Shown here in pieces: positions 1 through 7,740 of a DNA stretch of 15,343 nucleotides. Under the pieces are notes generated by a model. That model was not told the origin of the DNA. It made no database searches and saw nothing but the letters and a program-made list of their open reading frames with translations. Position 1 is the first letter of the stretch; the number at the start of each line of letters is the position of its first letter. The position numbers and the translations under genes were made by a program. This DNA is from an uncultured Slackia sp. (GTDB lineage Bacteria > Actinomycetota > Coriobacteriia > Coriobacteriales > Eggerthellaceae). The DNA lies in assembly GCA_934646845.1 (NCBI GenBank), contig CAKUEV010000023.1, forward strand, positions 1 through 15,343, given 5' to 3'.

Positions 1-104
1 TTGAACGCGTAGAAAACCGCTACGCCCAGCACGAGCGTGAAGAAGTAGACGGCGAAATCGCGCGCCGATTTGCGCACGTTCGCGAAGGCGAGCTTAACGA
101 GCAT
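1..104 (-). CDS. FtsX/BceB-type ABC transporter permease, N-terminal fragment
   Basis: Only the first 34 codons lie in the window. The ATG at 102-104 opens a peptide starting MLVKLAFANVRKSARDF and running into a hydrophobic stretch (VYFFTLVLGVAVFYAF). A short basic amphipathic start followed at once by the first membrane helix is typical of the large FtsX-like permeases of BceAB-type exporters. It overlaps the 3' end of the upstream ATPase gene by 11 bp, so the two are translationally coupled and should form one transporter. BceB-type permeases usually have ten helices and a large extracellular domain, none of which can be seen here. Substrate is unknown; peptide antibiotics are the usual class. 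Confidence 0.75.
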   Translation of the reverse strand, partial: MLVKLAFANVRKSARDFAVYFFTLVLGVAVFYAF

Positions 105-870
105 TGGCGGCCTCGCTCTCCATGTGTGTGGTTGCTGCGACGATGGTCTCGAAGAATTGCGTGCGATTGAGCGCGCCTCGCTGGATTTGGCCATAGAGCG
201 CGCCGTCGCGAATGAAGATGATGCGCGAACACCAGCTTGCCGCGAAAGCGTCGTGGGTCACCATGGCAAGCGTCGAGCCCATGCGGTTGAGCGTTGAAAA
301 CGTTTCGAGCAGCTGCTTGGACGATTTCGAATCGAGCGCGCCTGTGGGCTCATCGGCTAATACGAGGCTTGGCTTCGTGATGACCGCGCGCGCTGCCGCG
401 GCGCGCTGTTTTTGGCCGCCCGAGATTTGGTAGGGATATTGCTCCAGAATCTCTGCGATGCCGAGCCTCGTCGCGATTTCATCGACCATGGGAGGTATTT
501 CGCTCGTCGGTTTCTTTTGAATGGTGAGTGCGAGCGAGATATTCTCGCGCACGGTGAGGGTATCAAGTAGATTCGAATCTTGAAACACAAAGCCGAGCTG
601 GTCGCGGCGGAATTTCGCGAGTTCTCCCCCGCGCATTTTCGTGACGTCTCGTCCGGCGACGCGAATCGATCCCGAGGTCGGGGCATCGATCGTCGAGATG
701 CAGTTGAGCAGCGTCGACTTGCCCGACCCCGAAGGGCCCATGATGGCGACGAATTCTCCCGCGTCGACGAAGAAGCTAACTCCCGCGAGCGCGAGGGTTG
801 CCGCCCCCGATCCCTTCCTCGATTTTCCGTATTGCTTTACGACGTTGTCGACCTCAAGCACATGGCCCAT
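94..870 (-). CDS. ABC transporter ATP-binding protein (BceA/MacB-like)
   Basis: The 258-residue ATPase has all nucleotide-binding motifs: Walker A GPSGSGKS (45-52), Q-loop Gln97, a slightly variant signature ISGGQKQR (149-156), Walker B LVLADEP with Glu174, a D-loop, and H-loop His206. The sequence after Walker A (STLLNCISTIDAPTSG) and the phrase DEPTGALDSKSS are typical of the MacB/LolD/BceA clade that partners FtsX-like permeases. Such pumps act in antimicrobial-peptide removal or envelope maintenance rather than nutrient uptake. The start ATG at 868-870 has a GAAGGAAA ribosome site. Its 3' end overlaps the permease start by 11 bp. It lies 68 bp after the histidine kinase, with no terminator between, so it is probably in the same operon. 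It is cytoplasmic and membrane-associated. The substrate cannot be read from sequence. Confidence 0.93.
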   Translation of the reverse strand: MGHVLEVDNVVKQYGKSRKGSGAATLALAGVSFFVDAGEFVAIMGPSGSGKSTLLNCISTIDAPTSGSIRVAGRDVTKMRGGELAKFRRDQLGFVFQDSNLLDTLTVRENISLALTIQKKPTSEIPPMVDEIATRLGIAEILEQYPYQISGGQKQRAAAARAVITKPSLVLADEPTGALDSKSSKQLLETFSTLNRMGSTLAMVTHDAFAASWCSRIIFIRDGALYGQIQRGALNRTQFFETIVAATTHMESEAANAR

Positions 871-938
871 GGCATTTCCTTCCTTCGGTTTACCTGATAA
901 TCCAAAGGTACGAAACGCTTCTTTCGGCGCCCTTGCGC

Positions 939-2462
939 CTACCTTACGTTTGCCTGACTTTCTCGCTTTTCGCGTTGCGACGGCTCGCTCTGCGGCATTG
1001 CGGTAGGTATGCGCATGGTCGCGGTGAATCCTCGTCTAGGCTCGCTTGCGAACGACACGTATCCGCCATGCATAATTGAAATGCGGCTCACGAGCGTGAG
1101 TCCCAAGCCATGGGCGTCGTAGCTCGCATCGGGCGTTGATGCTTGCGACATGAGGGCGGCCATACGCGACGTATCGCAGCCGCGTCCGTTGTCGGCGACC
1201 GTGATGGCGAGCATGCTTGAAGGCTCGACGTCGAGCGAGAGCGCGATCTTGCACCCTTCGCCATTGTGCCGCATCGCGTTGTCGATGAGATTTCGCACGG
1301 CTCGACGCAACAGGCGCTCATCGGCCTGTATAGTGCATTCTTGCACCGCCGGCGTGTCAAAGAACTCGAGCTCGTATTGCGCATCGATGCCGGCGTTAAG
1401 GTAATCGGCCACAATGCCGCGGGCGAAAGGAACTACCTGAATAGCCTCGATATTCATGGGCTGCGAATCATACTCGAGCTTCGAGACGATATTGAGGTCT
1501 TCGACTAAGTCGCGAATGCGTTCGTTTTGGCGAACGATGACTTCGCCTGACTCCCTTACCTCGGCCGGGGCGTTCGCCGCGTTCGCGATGCGCTCGGCGT
1601 GCCCCATTGAGATGGCGAGCGGCGTGCGCACGTCGTGGCTTACGCCCGAGACCCACCGCTTGCGGGCTTCGTCTTTGTGCTGGATGATTGTGCTTGCGGC
1701 ATTGACGCTCTCGGCGATATCGGCCAGGGGCCCTTTCATTTCCATATGCGTTGGGACCCCATGAGCCAAATCGTCAAGGGCTTCTACGGCGGGCGTGATC
1801 GCCTTGAGCATACGGCGCCTGGATAGGCTATACACCATAAAGAAGATGAGCGCGTCGAGGTAGATAAGGACAATTCCCAAAATGAAGAGTCCGACGAACT
1901 CGCGGTTTCCTAGGTATTTGACGGGAAACGCAACGTATTTGTCTGTGGGGTACCCCACGATAATGGTGCCATCGTCACGGCTTGTTCCGAAGAATGCTGG
2001 GTAGTTTTCGAGATAGAACGTGCGCGCGGCATTTGCGATGTCGTTTTGGGTATAGGTGTGATTCGCGATTTCTGGGGGCGCATTGTGGTTCCAGAGAACT
2101 TCCCCGTCATTTCCCACGAGCATCGCCCAGGCATTTTGCTGGTCGAGCCACGAAGCCGTGTTGTCAGGAAGCTCGTAGACTGCCGCGCCGCTTTCGTCCT
2201 CGGCTGCCGTAAGGTTTTCGGTGACTTCGAAAGTCGTGCTGGTGGGCGACCCGTCGTAATCGGGATTGTTGTAAATCGCGAATTGGAAAACGATATACGC
2301 CGCTATGTCGATGAAAAACACCATCATCGTAAGGCCGATGAATAGGAAGGCCTGCTTCGCGAAATACGCAGGCGCGAAGCTTTGGCGGCGTGCGCGGTTG
2401 ATGCGCCATTGGGCGGCCGCATCGCGGGTGGGCGTCGGGGCTTTTTTCTTGAAGGCTCCCAT
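939..2462 (-). CDS. two-component sensor histidine kinase
   Basis: A 507-residue membrane kinase. A basic N-terminus is followed by TM1 (about 37-63), an extracytoplasmic domain of about 125 residues (64-188), TM2 (about 189-211), and a short HAMP-like linker. The HisKA box SHDVRTPL carries the phospho-acceptor His276. The ATPase domain has an N box NLIDNAMRHN (391-400), a G1 box DNGRG (424-428) and a G2 box HGLGLTLV (451-458), so it should be active. The start lies 3 bp after the response-regulator stop, with a CAGGGG ribosome site inside that gene: tight translational coupling. Downstream are an ABC ATPase and permease, suggesting control of that transporter. Classical BceS kinases have almost no extracellular loop and sense through the transporter. 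The sizeable outer domain here argues for direct ligand sensing. I do not recognise the sensor fold. Confidence 0.93.
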   Translation of the reverse strand: MGAFKKKAPTPTRDAAAQWRINRARRQSFAPAYFAKQAFLFIGLTMMVFFIDIAAYIVFQFAIYNNPDYDGSPTSTTFEVTENLTAAEDESGAAVYELPDNTASWLDQQNAWAMLVGNDGEVLWNHNAPPEIANHTYTQNDIANAARTFYLENYPAFFGTSRDDGTIIVGYPTDKYVAFPVKYLGNREFVGLFILGIVLIYLDALIFFMVYSLSRRRMLKAITPAVEALDDLAHGVPTHMEMKGPLADIAESVNAASTIIQHKDEARKRWVSGVSHDVRTPLAISMGHAERIANAANAPAEVRESGEVIVRQNERIRDLVEDLNIVSKLEYDSQPMNIEAIQVVPFARGIVADYLNAGIDAQYELEFFDTPAVQECTIQADERLLRRAVRNLIDNAMRHNGEGCKIALSLDVEPSSMLAITVADNGRGCDTSRMAALMSQASTPDASYDAHGLGLTLVSRISIMHGGYVSFASEPRRGFTATMRIPTAMPQSEPSQREKRESQANVR

Positions 2463-2465
2463 GAG

Positions 2466-3176
2466 TTACCCCTGCACAATAAGCTTGTACCCAAGACCCT
2501 TCGCCGTGACGAGTGAAGCGGGATGCGAGGGGTCGGCCTCGATTTTCTCTCGAATGCGGCGCACGTGCGTCATGAGCGATTGTCCATACCCGAAGCTGTC
2601 GCCCCAAGCGGCTTCGCACAACGCTTCGCTCGTGACGATGCGGTTCGCATTGCGCGCGAGCGCCGTGAGAATCTCGCGCTCTTTCACGGTGAGCGATACG
2701 CGTTCGCCGTTTGGGCGAATTGCTTCCGCGTTCGACAAATCAAGCGTGCACGCTGCAAGGTGAAGCGTATCGGGCTGGGCAGGATAGCAGCGACGAAGCA
2801 CGGCGCATACCCGTAGCACGAGCTCCTGAGGCGAAAATGGCTTCGGGATGTAGTCGTCGGCGCCCGTGCGCAATCCTGCGAGGCGATCTTCGGTCTCGTT
2901 TTTCGCAGTGAGGAACATCACGGGCAACGGCGCGCCCGCGGAAAGGGACCGCAGATATTCGCACAGCGTAAAGCCGTCGCCATCGGGCAGCATGACATCG
3001 AGCAGCGCAAGCTGGGGGCTTGTTTCGCGGAATACCGCAAGCGCCTCCATGACCGATCCGGCTTGCGAAATCGCGCAAAACCCCTCGGCGCGAAGCACGT
3101 CCACGATCATATGGCGAAGTTGGGGTTCGTCATCGACCACCAGAATGCGTTTATCTCGCAGGCTGTTCTCTACCAT
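2466..3176 (-). CDS. OmpR/PhoB-family response regulator
   Basis: A 236-residue regulator. The receiver domain (about 10-125) has the acidic pocket Asp15/Asp16, phospho-acceptor Asp60 in LALLDVMLPDGDG, Thr90 and Lys112. A C-terminal winged-helix DNA-binding domain (about 138-235) includes the OmpR-type segment SLMTHVRRIREKIE and ends in GLGYKL. It is the first gene of the minus-strand operon. The ATG at 3174-3176 has a strong AAGGAGGG ribosome site 5 nt upstream. Phosphorylation by the kinase encoded 3 bp downstream is expected to switch transcription, probably of this operon with its transporter genes. The 238-bp divergent region between it and the reductase gene must hold both promoters. 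I could not pick a convincing -35/-10 pair for the minus strand. Confidence 0.95.
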   Translation of the reverse strand: MVENSLRDKRILVVDDEPQLRHMIVDVLRAEGFCAISQAGSVMEALAVFRETSPQLALLDVMLPDGDGFTLCEYLRSLSAGAPLPVMFLTAKNETEDRLAGLRTGADDYIPKPFSPQELVLRVCAVLRRCYPAQPDTLHLAACTLDLSNAEAIRPNGERVSLTVKEREILTALARNANRIVTSEALCEAAWGDSFGYGQSLMTHVRRIREKIEADPSHPASLVTAKGLGYKLIVQG

Positions 3177-3345
3177 AGTGCCCTCCTTTTCACCCTGTAT
3201 TATTTCACTTCATAGAGGGCCGCGGCGCTCAAGCGCGCGAAAGTTAGGCAAATGTCAGGTGCGATGTGCAACACGTTTGCGCGCGATTTTCCATTCGCTT
3301 TGCGCCGAGGACTGGGTTGGCCTTAGCTGGACAGAGAAATTTTCC

Positions 3346-3381
3346 ACTGAAGCGCTTTAGTGTGCAAAAGTGGCGTATACT
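3346..3381 (+). promoter_or_regulatory. putative promoter region of the RmlD-like gene
   Basis: TATACT at 3376-3381 is a good -10 element lying 33 bp before the reductase ATG. The matching -35 position (around 3353-3358, CGCTTT) is poor. It sits inside ACTGAAGCGCTTTAGT (3346-3361), a 16-bp palindrome with one mismatched pair. A weak -35 overlapped by a palindrome is what an activator- or repressor-controlled promoter would look like. This is inference from position only. Confidence 0.4.
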
Positions 3382-3414
3382 TTTCCGGTTTCCAAATCAT
3401 ATGGAAGGATTCCC

Positions 3415-4269
3415 ATGTTCATTGAACCTAAGACGGTCGTGTGGATCGCCGGCGCAAGCGGGCGATTGGGCCGCGCCATTGAGCACAAGCTCGACCACTC
3501 GCGCTACACCATCATTCCGACCGACATTGAAGTCGACATTACCGACCTCACCACGGTCGTGCAGCATGCCGACACCTATCGCCCCGAGGTCATCATCAAC
3601 TGCGCTGCCATGGCGCGTAAGGAAGATGCCGAGGCGAACCCCGATTTGGCTTACAAGGTCAACGCGCTCGGTGCGCGCAATTTGGCCATCGCTGCGACGA
3701 GTTCCGCCGCAACGCTTGTGCATCTTTCGACTGACGACCTGTTCCCCGGCGTTATCGCCCACCCGATCAACGAGTTCGACAAAACCTTGCCTCCACATAT
3801 TTACGGCAAGTCGAAAGAAGCGGGCGAACGCCTGGTTCGCGAGTTGTGCTCTCGCCATATTATCGTTCGCTCGAGCTGGGTCTATACGGCTAACGAAGAT
3901 GACCTCATCGCGCGTCTGCTGAAAGCGTGCCGCGAAGGCCAGACTGTCGAGGTGCCCACGAACCAATACGCAAGCCCCACGTCGGTCGACACCTTGGCCG
4001 AGTTCATCGTCGCCGCGCTCGAGTACGACGAATTCGGCACGTTCCATGCAGCCGATAAGGGCTTGTGCAGCCGTTTTGAATTCGCGAAGCACGTGTGCGA
4101 TTTGGCGGGCGTTTCCACTACGACGCTCGTTGGCCGCCAAGACCCCGCCGAGGCCTATCGCATTGAGCTCGATAACCTCATGATGCGCCTTACTGGCGTG
4201 TATTCCATGCCTTCGTGGCAAGACGATGTGAAAAATTACCTGGGCGCCCACGGCATGCTCGTCGAATAG
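3415..4269 (+). CDS. RmlD-like NAD(P)-dependent sugar-nucleotide reductase (SDR family)
   Basis: A 284-residue extended short-chain dehydrogenase. It shows the Rossmann glycine motif GASGRLG (13-19), an acidic-rich strand (DIEVDITD), the NCAA motif (62-65), LSTDDLF (104-110, matching the family's STDYVFDG) and the catalytic YGKSK with Tyr130 and Lys134, followed by AGE. This pattern is the dTDP-4-dehydrorhamnose reductase (RmlD/RfbD) family, which reduces a 4-keto nucleotide sugar in the cytoplasm. No rmlA, rmlB or rmlC gene is nearby, so the exact sugar is open. The frame extends upstream to a GTG at 3370, but that extension would run through the -10 element. The ATG at 3415 has GGAAGGA 5 nt ahead, so I take 3415. 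The symporter gene follows 18 bp later: a probable operon. Confidence 0.85.
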   Translation: MFIEPKTVVWIAGASGRLGRAIEHKLDHSRYTIIPTDIEVDITDLTTVVQHADTYRPEVIINCAAMARKEDAEANPDLAYKVNALGARNLAIAATSSAATLVHLSTDDLFPGVIAHPINEFDKTLPPHIYGKSKEAGERLVRELCSRHIIVRSSWVYTANEDDLIARLLKACREGQTVEVPTNQYASPTSVDTLAEFIVAALEYDEFGTFHAADKGLCSRFEFAKHVCDLAGVSTTTLVGRQDPAEAYRIELDNLMMRLTGVYSMPSWQDDVKNYLGAHGMLVE

Positions 4270-4287
4270 TCCATAGAAAGGTCGACC

Positions 4288-5625
4288 ATGACCAACGAAA
4301 ACCAAACCGCCGGCAAGAAGCAGCGCAAGCTGGGCCTTACCTCGGTCATTCTTATCGCGCTCGCGCTCGGCATCGTGTGCGGCGTTATTTTCCACTACGC
4401 CATTCCTGCGGGAACCGTGCGTGACGACATTTTCGTGAACGGCATCTTCTATGTCGTGGGCCAAGGCTTCATACGCCTTATGCAAATGCTCGTCGTGCCC
4501 CTCGTGTTCTGCTCCATCGTGTGCGGCGCGGCATCGATCGGCGATACGAAGACGCTCGGCACGATTGGCGTGAAAACGCTCCTGTTCTATCTGTGCACCA
4601 CGGCGCTTGCCGTTACCGTAGCTTTGTGCATGGGCAACTTGCTCAATCCTGGCCTCGGTGTCGATATGTCCTCCATTTTGGTGAGCGACACCTCGAGCCT
4701 CGATAAGGCGCAAAGCAACAATCAGACGGTCGCCGACACGCTGCTCTCGATTATTCCGAAGAATCCCATTAATGCGTTGGCCTCGGGCGATATGCTCGCC
4801 GTTATCTTCTTCGCGCTGTTCGTGGGCATCATCATTTCCATTATGGGCCGCAAGGTCGAGACGGTGCATCGTTTCTTCGAGCAGTTCAACGACATTATGA
4901 TGAAGATGACTTCCGTCGTTATGTATGTGGCTCCCATCGGCGTGTTCTGCCTGCTTTCCCGCACGTTTGCGAACGTGGGCTTTGAGGCGTTTTTGCCCAT
5001 GGTGAAATACATGCTTGGCGTGCTGCTTGCGCTCGCGGTGCAGTGCCTTGTCGTGTACATGATTATGCTGTGGGTGCTCGCGCGCGTGAGCCCCATTATG
5101 TTCTTGAAGAAGTTCTTCCCCGTTATGGCGTTCGCGTTTTCGACCGCGACGTCGAATGCGACTATTCCTCTGAACATGGAAACGCTCGAGCGCAAAATGG
5201 GCGTCGATCGCCGCATTTCTTCGTTCACCATCCCTCTGGGCGCGACCATCAATATGGATGGCACGTCTATCATGCAGGGCGTCGCCGTCGTGTTCACCGC
5301 GCAGTTGTTCGGCGTGCCGCTGGGCCCCGTTGAGTACGCCACGGTTATTGCGACCGCTACGCTTGCCTCTATCGGAACGGCTGGCGTTCCTTCGGTTGGC
5401 CTTATCACGCTTTCGATGGTGTTCAATTCGGTCGGTCTGCCGCTCGAGGGCATCGCGCTCATCATGGGCATCGACCGTATTCTCGATATGACGCGCACGG
5501 CTGTGAACATCACGGGCGATGCGGTGTGCACCACCGTTGTCGCCAAGCAGGCCGGGCGCATCAATATGGATGTGTATAACGACCCAGGCGCTGGCAAAGA
5601 CGTCGAGGCGCCTGAAGCAGCGTAA
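4288..5625 (+). CDS. dicarboxylate/amino acid:cation symporter (DAACS, glutamate/aspartate type)
   Basis: A 445-residue membrane carrier of the GltP/GltPh/DctA family, with many hydrophobic helices. Diagnostic parts are present: hairpin 1 STATSNAT (285-292), the cation-site motif NMDGT (322-326), hairpin 2 AGVPSVG (365-371) and the last helix GIDRILDMTRTAVNITGD. In that helix the residues matching GltPh Asp390, Asp394, Arg397, Thr398, Asn401 and Asp405 are all kept (here Asp396, Asp400, Arg403, Thr404, Asn407, Asp411). Asp394 and Arg397 bind the amino group and side-chain carboxylate, so Asp/Glu is the best guess. The start ATG has GAAAGG upstream. It follows the reductase gene by 18 bp. Uptake is presumably Na+- or H+-driven. 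Confidence 0.92.
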   Translation: MTNENQTAGKKQRKLGLTSVILIALALGIVCGVIFHYAIPAGTVRDDIFVNGIFYVVGQGFIRLMQMLVVPLVFCSIVCGAASIGDTKTLGTIGVKTLLFYLCTTALAVTVALCMGNLLNPGLGVDMSSILVSDTSSLDKAQSNNQTVADTLLSIIPKNPINALASGDMLAVIFFALFVGIIISIMGRKVETVHRFFEQFNDIMMKMTSVVMYVAPIGVFCLLSRTFANVGFEAFLPMVKYMLGVLLALAVQCLVVYMIMLWVLARVSPIMFLKKFFPVMAFAFSTATSNATIPLNMETLERKMGVDRRISSFTIPLGATINMDGTSIMQGVAVVFTAQLFGVPLGPVEYATVIATATLASIGTAGVPSVGLITLSMVFNSVGLPLEGIALIMGIDRILDMTRTAVNITGDAVCTTVVAKQAGRINMDVYNDPGAGKDVEAPEAA

Positions 5626-5640
5626 GTTTTGCTTTTTGAC

Positions 5641-5670
5641 GGGCGGTGCGAACGAGCGATTGCGCCGCCC
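5641..5670 (+). terminator. possible terminator after the DAACS symporter
   Basis: GGGCGGTGC (5641-5649) pairs with GCGCCGCCC (5662-5670) over 9 bp with one G-U pair and a 12-nt loop, 15 bp after the stop codon. The following GATTTGT is a poor U-tract, so termination may be weak or the hairpin may protect the mRNA 3' end. Confidence 0.45.
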
Positions 5671-5995
5671 GATTTGTCGGCTTTCCGCATAAGCCGCGAC
5701 CTGGTTTTGCCTCATGCCCCAAGGTCTTCCGAAATCGCCTTGGGCGAAAGAAACCGAACATGTCGCGGCTTCTTCGCATGTGTGCGATGTTGCGACCCGC
5801 AGACGCCCCATTTCGCTGGCTCCCGCTCGCACCGCGCATTCCGCCGCATTTCTGGTAATGTGGGGAAGTTATCGCTTTAGCGCGATGAAGCGGTTACCAT
5901 TTCGTAATCAACAAAAGGCGCTCGTCGAAGCCCCTCCATCAAGAGAAGGTCGCCACGCGAAGCAGGAGTGGCCCCGACGCGCACCACACGAGAAG

Positions 5996-6002
5996 AAAGG
6001 AG
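5996..6002 (+). promoter_or_regulatory. ribosome binding site that fixes the TTG start of sstT
   Basis: AAAGGAG lies 6 nt before TTG at 6009. The next in-frame ATG is more than 30 codons further, inside the first membrane region, so the TTG must be the start. Confidence 0.85.
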
Positions 6003-6008
6003 TTCCCC

Positions 6009-7262
6009 TTGAAAGCCCTGTGGAACAAGTGGAACGATATCAGCCTGATCAAGCGAATCCTCGTATTCCTGATCATTGGCGCTATTCTTGGCGTCATTTT
6101 CCCGAACATGGATGGCACTTCGCCCATCGCGGGCATTACCATTCTTGGCAGCCTGTTCGTCGGCGCCTTGAAGGCTGTGGCTCCTATTCTGGTTTTCTTC
6201 CTGGTTATTGCCGCCTTGGCGAACACCCATGCCGACGGATCGATGAAGACCATCATCATTATGTATGTGTTCGGCACGTTCATCTCGGCGCTCGTTGCGG
6301 TTATCGCGTCTCAGCTGTTCCCTATTGAGCTCACGCTTTCGGGCGTTGAGGCCGCCGAGAAGGCGGCGCCTTCGGGCATTACCGAAGTTCTTGAGACGCT
6401 GCTCATGAATGTTGTCGCGAACCCTGTCGATTCGCTCGCCAACGCGAATTACCTGGGCATTCTTGCGTGGGGCATTCTGATTGGCGTTGCGTTGCGTGCA
6501 GCGACCGAGGCCACCAAGGCTGTTTTCACAAACATCTCCGACGCTATCGCAACGGTCGTGCGCTGGATCATCAGCTTCGCCCCGTTCGGTATTTTCGGCT
6601 TGGTTTATGATGCGGTTTCCACTAACGGCATCGAGATTTTCACCGAGTATGGCTTGCTTTTGGCCGTGCTCGTGGGCTGCATGTTCTTCGTCGCGCTTGT
6701 CGCCTACCCCATCATGATTGGCGTTATTGCCAAGACGAACCCCTACCCGCTCGTTCTTCGTTGCTTGCGTGAGTCTGGCCTTACCGCGTTCTTCACTCGT
6801 AGCTCCGCCGCGAATATCCCTGTGAACATGACGCTGTGCCAGAAGCTGCACCTCAACAAAGACACCTACGGCGTTTCCATTCCGCTGGGCGCGACCATCA
6901 ACATGGGCGGCGCTGCCGTGACCATTACCGTTATGGCTCTCGCTGCGGCCAACACGCTGGGCATTTCGGTCGACATTCCGACTGCGGTTATTCTCTCGGT
7001 GCTCGCCGCTGTGTCTGCGTGCGGCGCTTCGGGCGTCGCTGGCGGCTCCCTGCTGCTCATTCCGCTGGCTTGCTCGCTGTTCGGCATTCCGAACGACATC
7101 GCTATGCAGGTCGTCGGCGTTGGCTTCATCATCGGCGTTATTCAGGACTCCTGCGAGACTGCTTTGAATTCCGCTTCCGATGTTATGTTCACCGCTGCCT
7201 CCGAATTCCGTAACATGGCTAAGGCTGGCCAGACGGTCGACCCCAAGACCTGGGATAAATAA
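6009..7262 (+). CDS. sstT: serine/threonine:Na+ symporter SstT
   Basis: A 417-residue DAACS-family carrier, close to the E. coli SstT length (about 414). The N-terminus [20 protein letters not shown] and the block [23 protein letters not shown] are characteristic of SstT rather than GltP. Also present are [13 protein letters not shown] (262-274), NMGG in place of NMDGT (298-301), [11 protein letters not shown] (337-347) and [13 protein letters not shown] (379-391). The terminal-helix Arg used by acidic amino-acid carriers is absent, fitting neutral Ser/Thr as substrates, taken up with Na+. The start is TTG, supported by AAAGGAG 6 nt upstream. It stands alone behind a 383-bp spacer and is closed by a strong terminator. 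With the preceding acidic-amino-acid carrier it forms a pair of paralogous symporters. Confidence 0.93.
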   Translation: MKALWNKWNDISLIKRILVFLIIGAILGVIFPNMDGTSPIAGITILGSLFVGALKAVAPILVFFLVIAALANTHADGSMKTIIIMYVFGTFISALVAVIASQLFPIELTLSGVEAAEKAAPSGITEVLETLLMNVVANPVDSLANANYLGILAWGILIGVALRAATEATKAVFTNISDAIATVVRWIISFAPFGIFGLVYDAVSTNGIEIFTEYGLLLAVLVGCMFFVALVAYPIMIGVIAKTNPYPLVLRCLRESGLTAFFTRSSAANIPVNMTLCQKLHLNKDTYGVSIPLGATINMGGAAVTITVMALAAANTLGISVDIPTAVILSVLAAVSACGASGVAGGSLLLIPLACSLFGIPNDIAMQVVGVGFIIGVIQDSCETALNSASDVMFTAASEFRNMAKAGQTVDPKTWDK

Positions 7263-7287
7263 GATTCGCATACGCGCAATCGATTGT

Positions 7288-7317
7288 AGAGCCACCCGGC
7301 AGGGTGGCTCTTTTTTT
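7288..7317 (+). terminator. intrinsic terminator of sstT
   Basis: A perfect 10-bp stem AGAGCCACCC / GGGTGGCTCT with loop GGCA, ending in a run of seven T (7311-7317), 25 bp after the stop codon. Confidence 0.96.
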
Positions 7318-7355
7318 ACCGCTCGTTCTACCGCCCGCGATATGCTGCGTTGCTG

Positions 7356-7379
7356 GGCACAGCTCGCTACCGCTTCGCC
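7356..7379 (+). repeat. 24-bp repeat arm, inverted copy at 7625-7648
   Basis: The 24 bases 7356-7379 are the exact reverse complement of 7625-7648, 245 bp away. Similarity continues weakly for a few bases past 7379. The arm belongs to the same repeat unit as the foldback at 7522-7678. DNA between this arm and the foldback (7380-7521) shows nothing recognisable. Confidence 0.8.
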
Positions 7380-7521
7380 TTTCGGGACCATGGGTAATGG
7401 TGTGATTTCGTTTGGCAGTTTAGTGTTTGCATGGGCTTTGCGATGCAGCGATTCGGGAATGAAAAGATACTGGTATTCATCTGGGGCAAACTCGAACGCG
7501 CTTACGGATTTCGAATGCGGT

Positions 7522-7678
7522 CTCTTCCGTCCAGACCGTGCGATATTGCATGGCGTCGGTGTTCATTATAATTCTCGGTTTATAAACCGAACACCGCCAA
7601 GCGAGCGCATAGCGAAGCCCATAGGGCGAAGCGGTAGCGAGCTGTGCCGAGCGGTATCGCACGGTCTGGGCGGAAGAG
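7522..7678. repeat. 157-bp nested foldback (MITE- or REP-like)
   Basis: Outer arms 7522-7545 and 7655-7678 are complementary over 24 bp with one G-T pair. Inside, CGGTGTTC (7557-7564) pairs with GAACACCG (7589-7596), around a perfect 16-bp palindrome TCGGTTTATAAACCGA (7575-7590). The right half carries about 58 extra bases, including the partner of 7356-7379, so the halves are unequal copies of one unit. Coding potential is poor. It sits between two convergent terminators, a neutral landing site for a non-autonomous element. No target-site duplication was identified. Confidence 0.75.
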
Positions 7679-7689
7679 GTGGGGATATG

Positions 7690-7713
7690 AAAAAGCCGCC
7701 CCGAAGGGCGGCT
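7690..7713 (-). terminator. intrinsic terminator of ilvE
   Basis: On the minus strand an 8-bp stem AGCCGCCC/GGGCGGCT closes on a UUCG tetraloop (7702-7705) and runs into five T (7690-7694). It lies 27 bp past the aminotransferase stop. Confidence 0.93.
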
Positions 7714-7740
7714 CTCAGGCAAGTTTGTCTATGATTCGAG

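Larger units (their letters stand above)
5626..6008 (+). other. 383-bp structured spacer / sstT leader
   Basis: No credible gene. From left to right it holds a possible terminator hairpin (5641-5670), a 6-bp hairpin CGGCTT/AAGCCG (5679-5697), a hairpin CCCAAGG/CCTTGGG with a 13-nt loop (5718-5744), and a nested pair GTCGC/GCGAC (5762-5796) enclosing CGCA/TGCG. The stretch from 5800 to 5990 shows nothing I can name. It ends in the ribosome site of the TTG-started symporter. No good promoter was found. The structures could be a leader, a terminator cluster, or chance in GC-rich DNA. Confidence 0.5.

Noticed and set aside
3397..5832. 811-codon open frame on the minus strand, antisense to the reductase and symporter genes
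   Set aside because: Composition is His/Arg/Asn/Glu-rich with no domain or hydrophobic pattern. It mirrors two clear plus-strand genes whose codon bias keeps the antisense frame free of stops.
5877..7391. 504-codon open frame on the minus strand, antisense to sstT
   Set aside because: Same codon-bias shadow, with low-complexity polar composition. It also runs through the sstT terminator.
7557..7596. TATAAT at 7567-7572 as a promoter
   Set aside because: No acceptable -35 at 16-18 bp on either strand; the AT-rich block is part of the palindromic repeat centre.
7477..7722. 81-codon minus-strand frame in the sstT-ilvE gap
   Set aside because: It lies entirely on the foldback repeat and over the ilvE terminator, with no ribosome site; a repeat-derived spurious frame.
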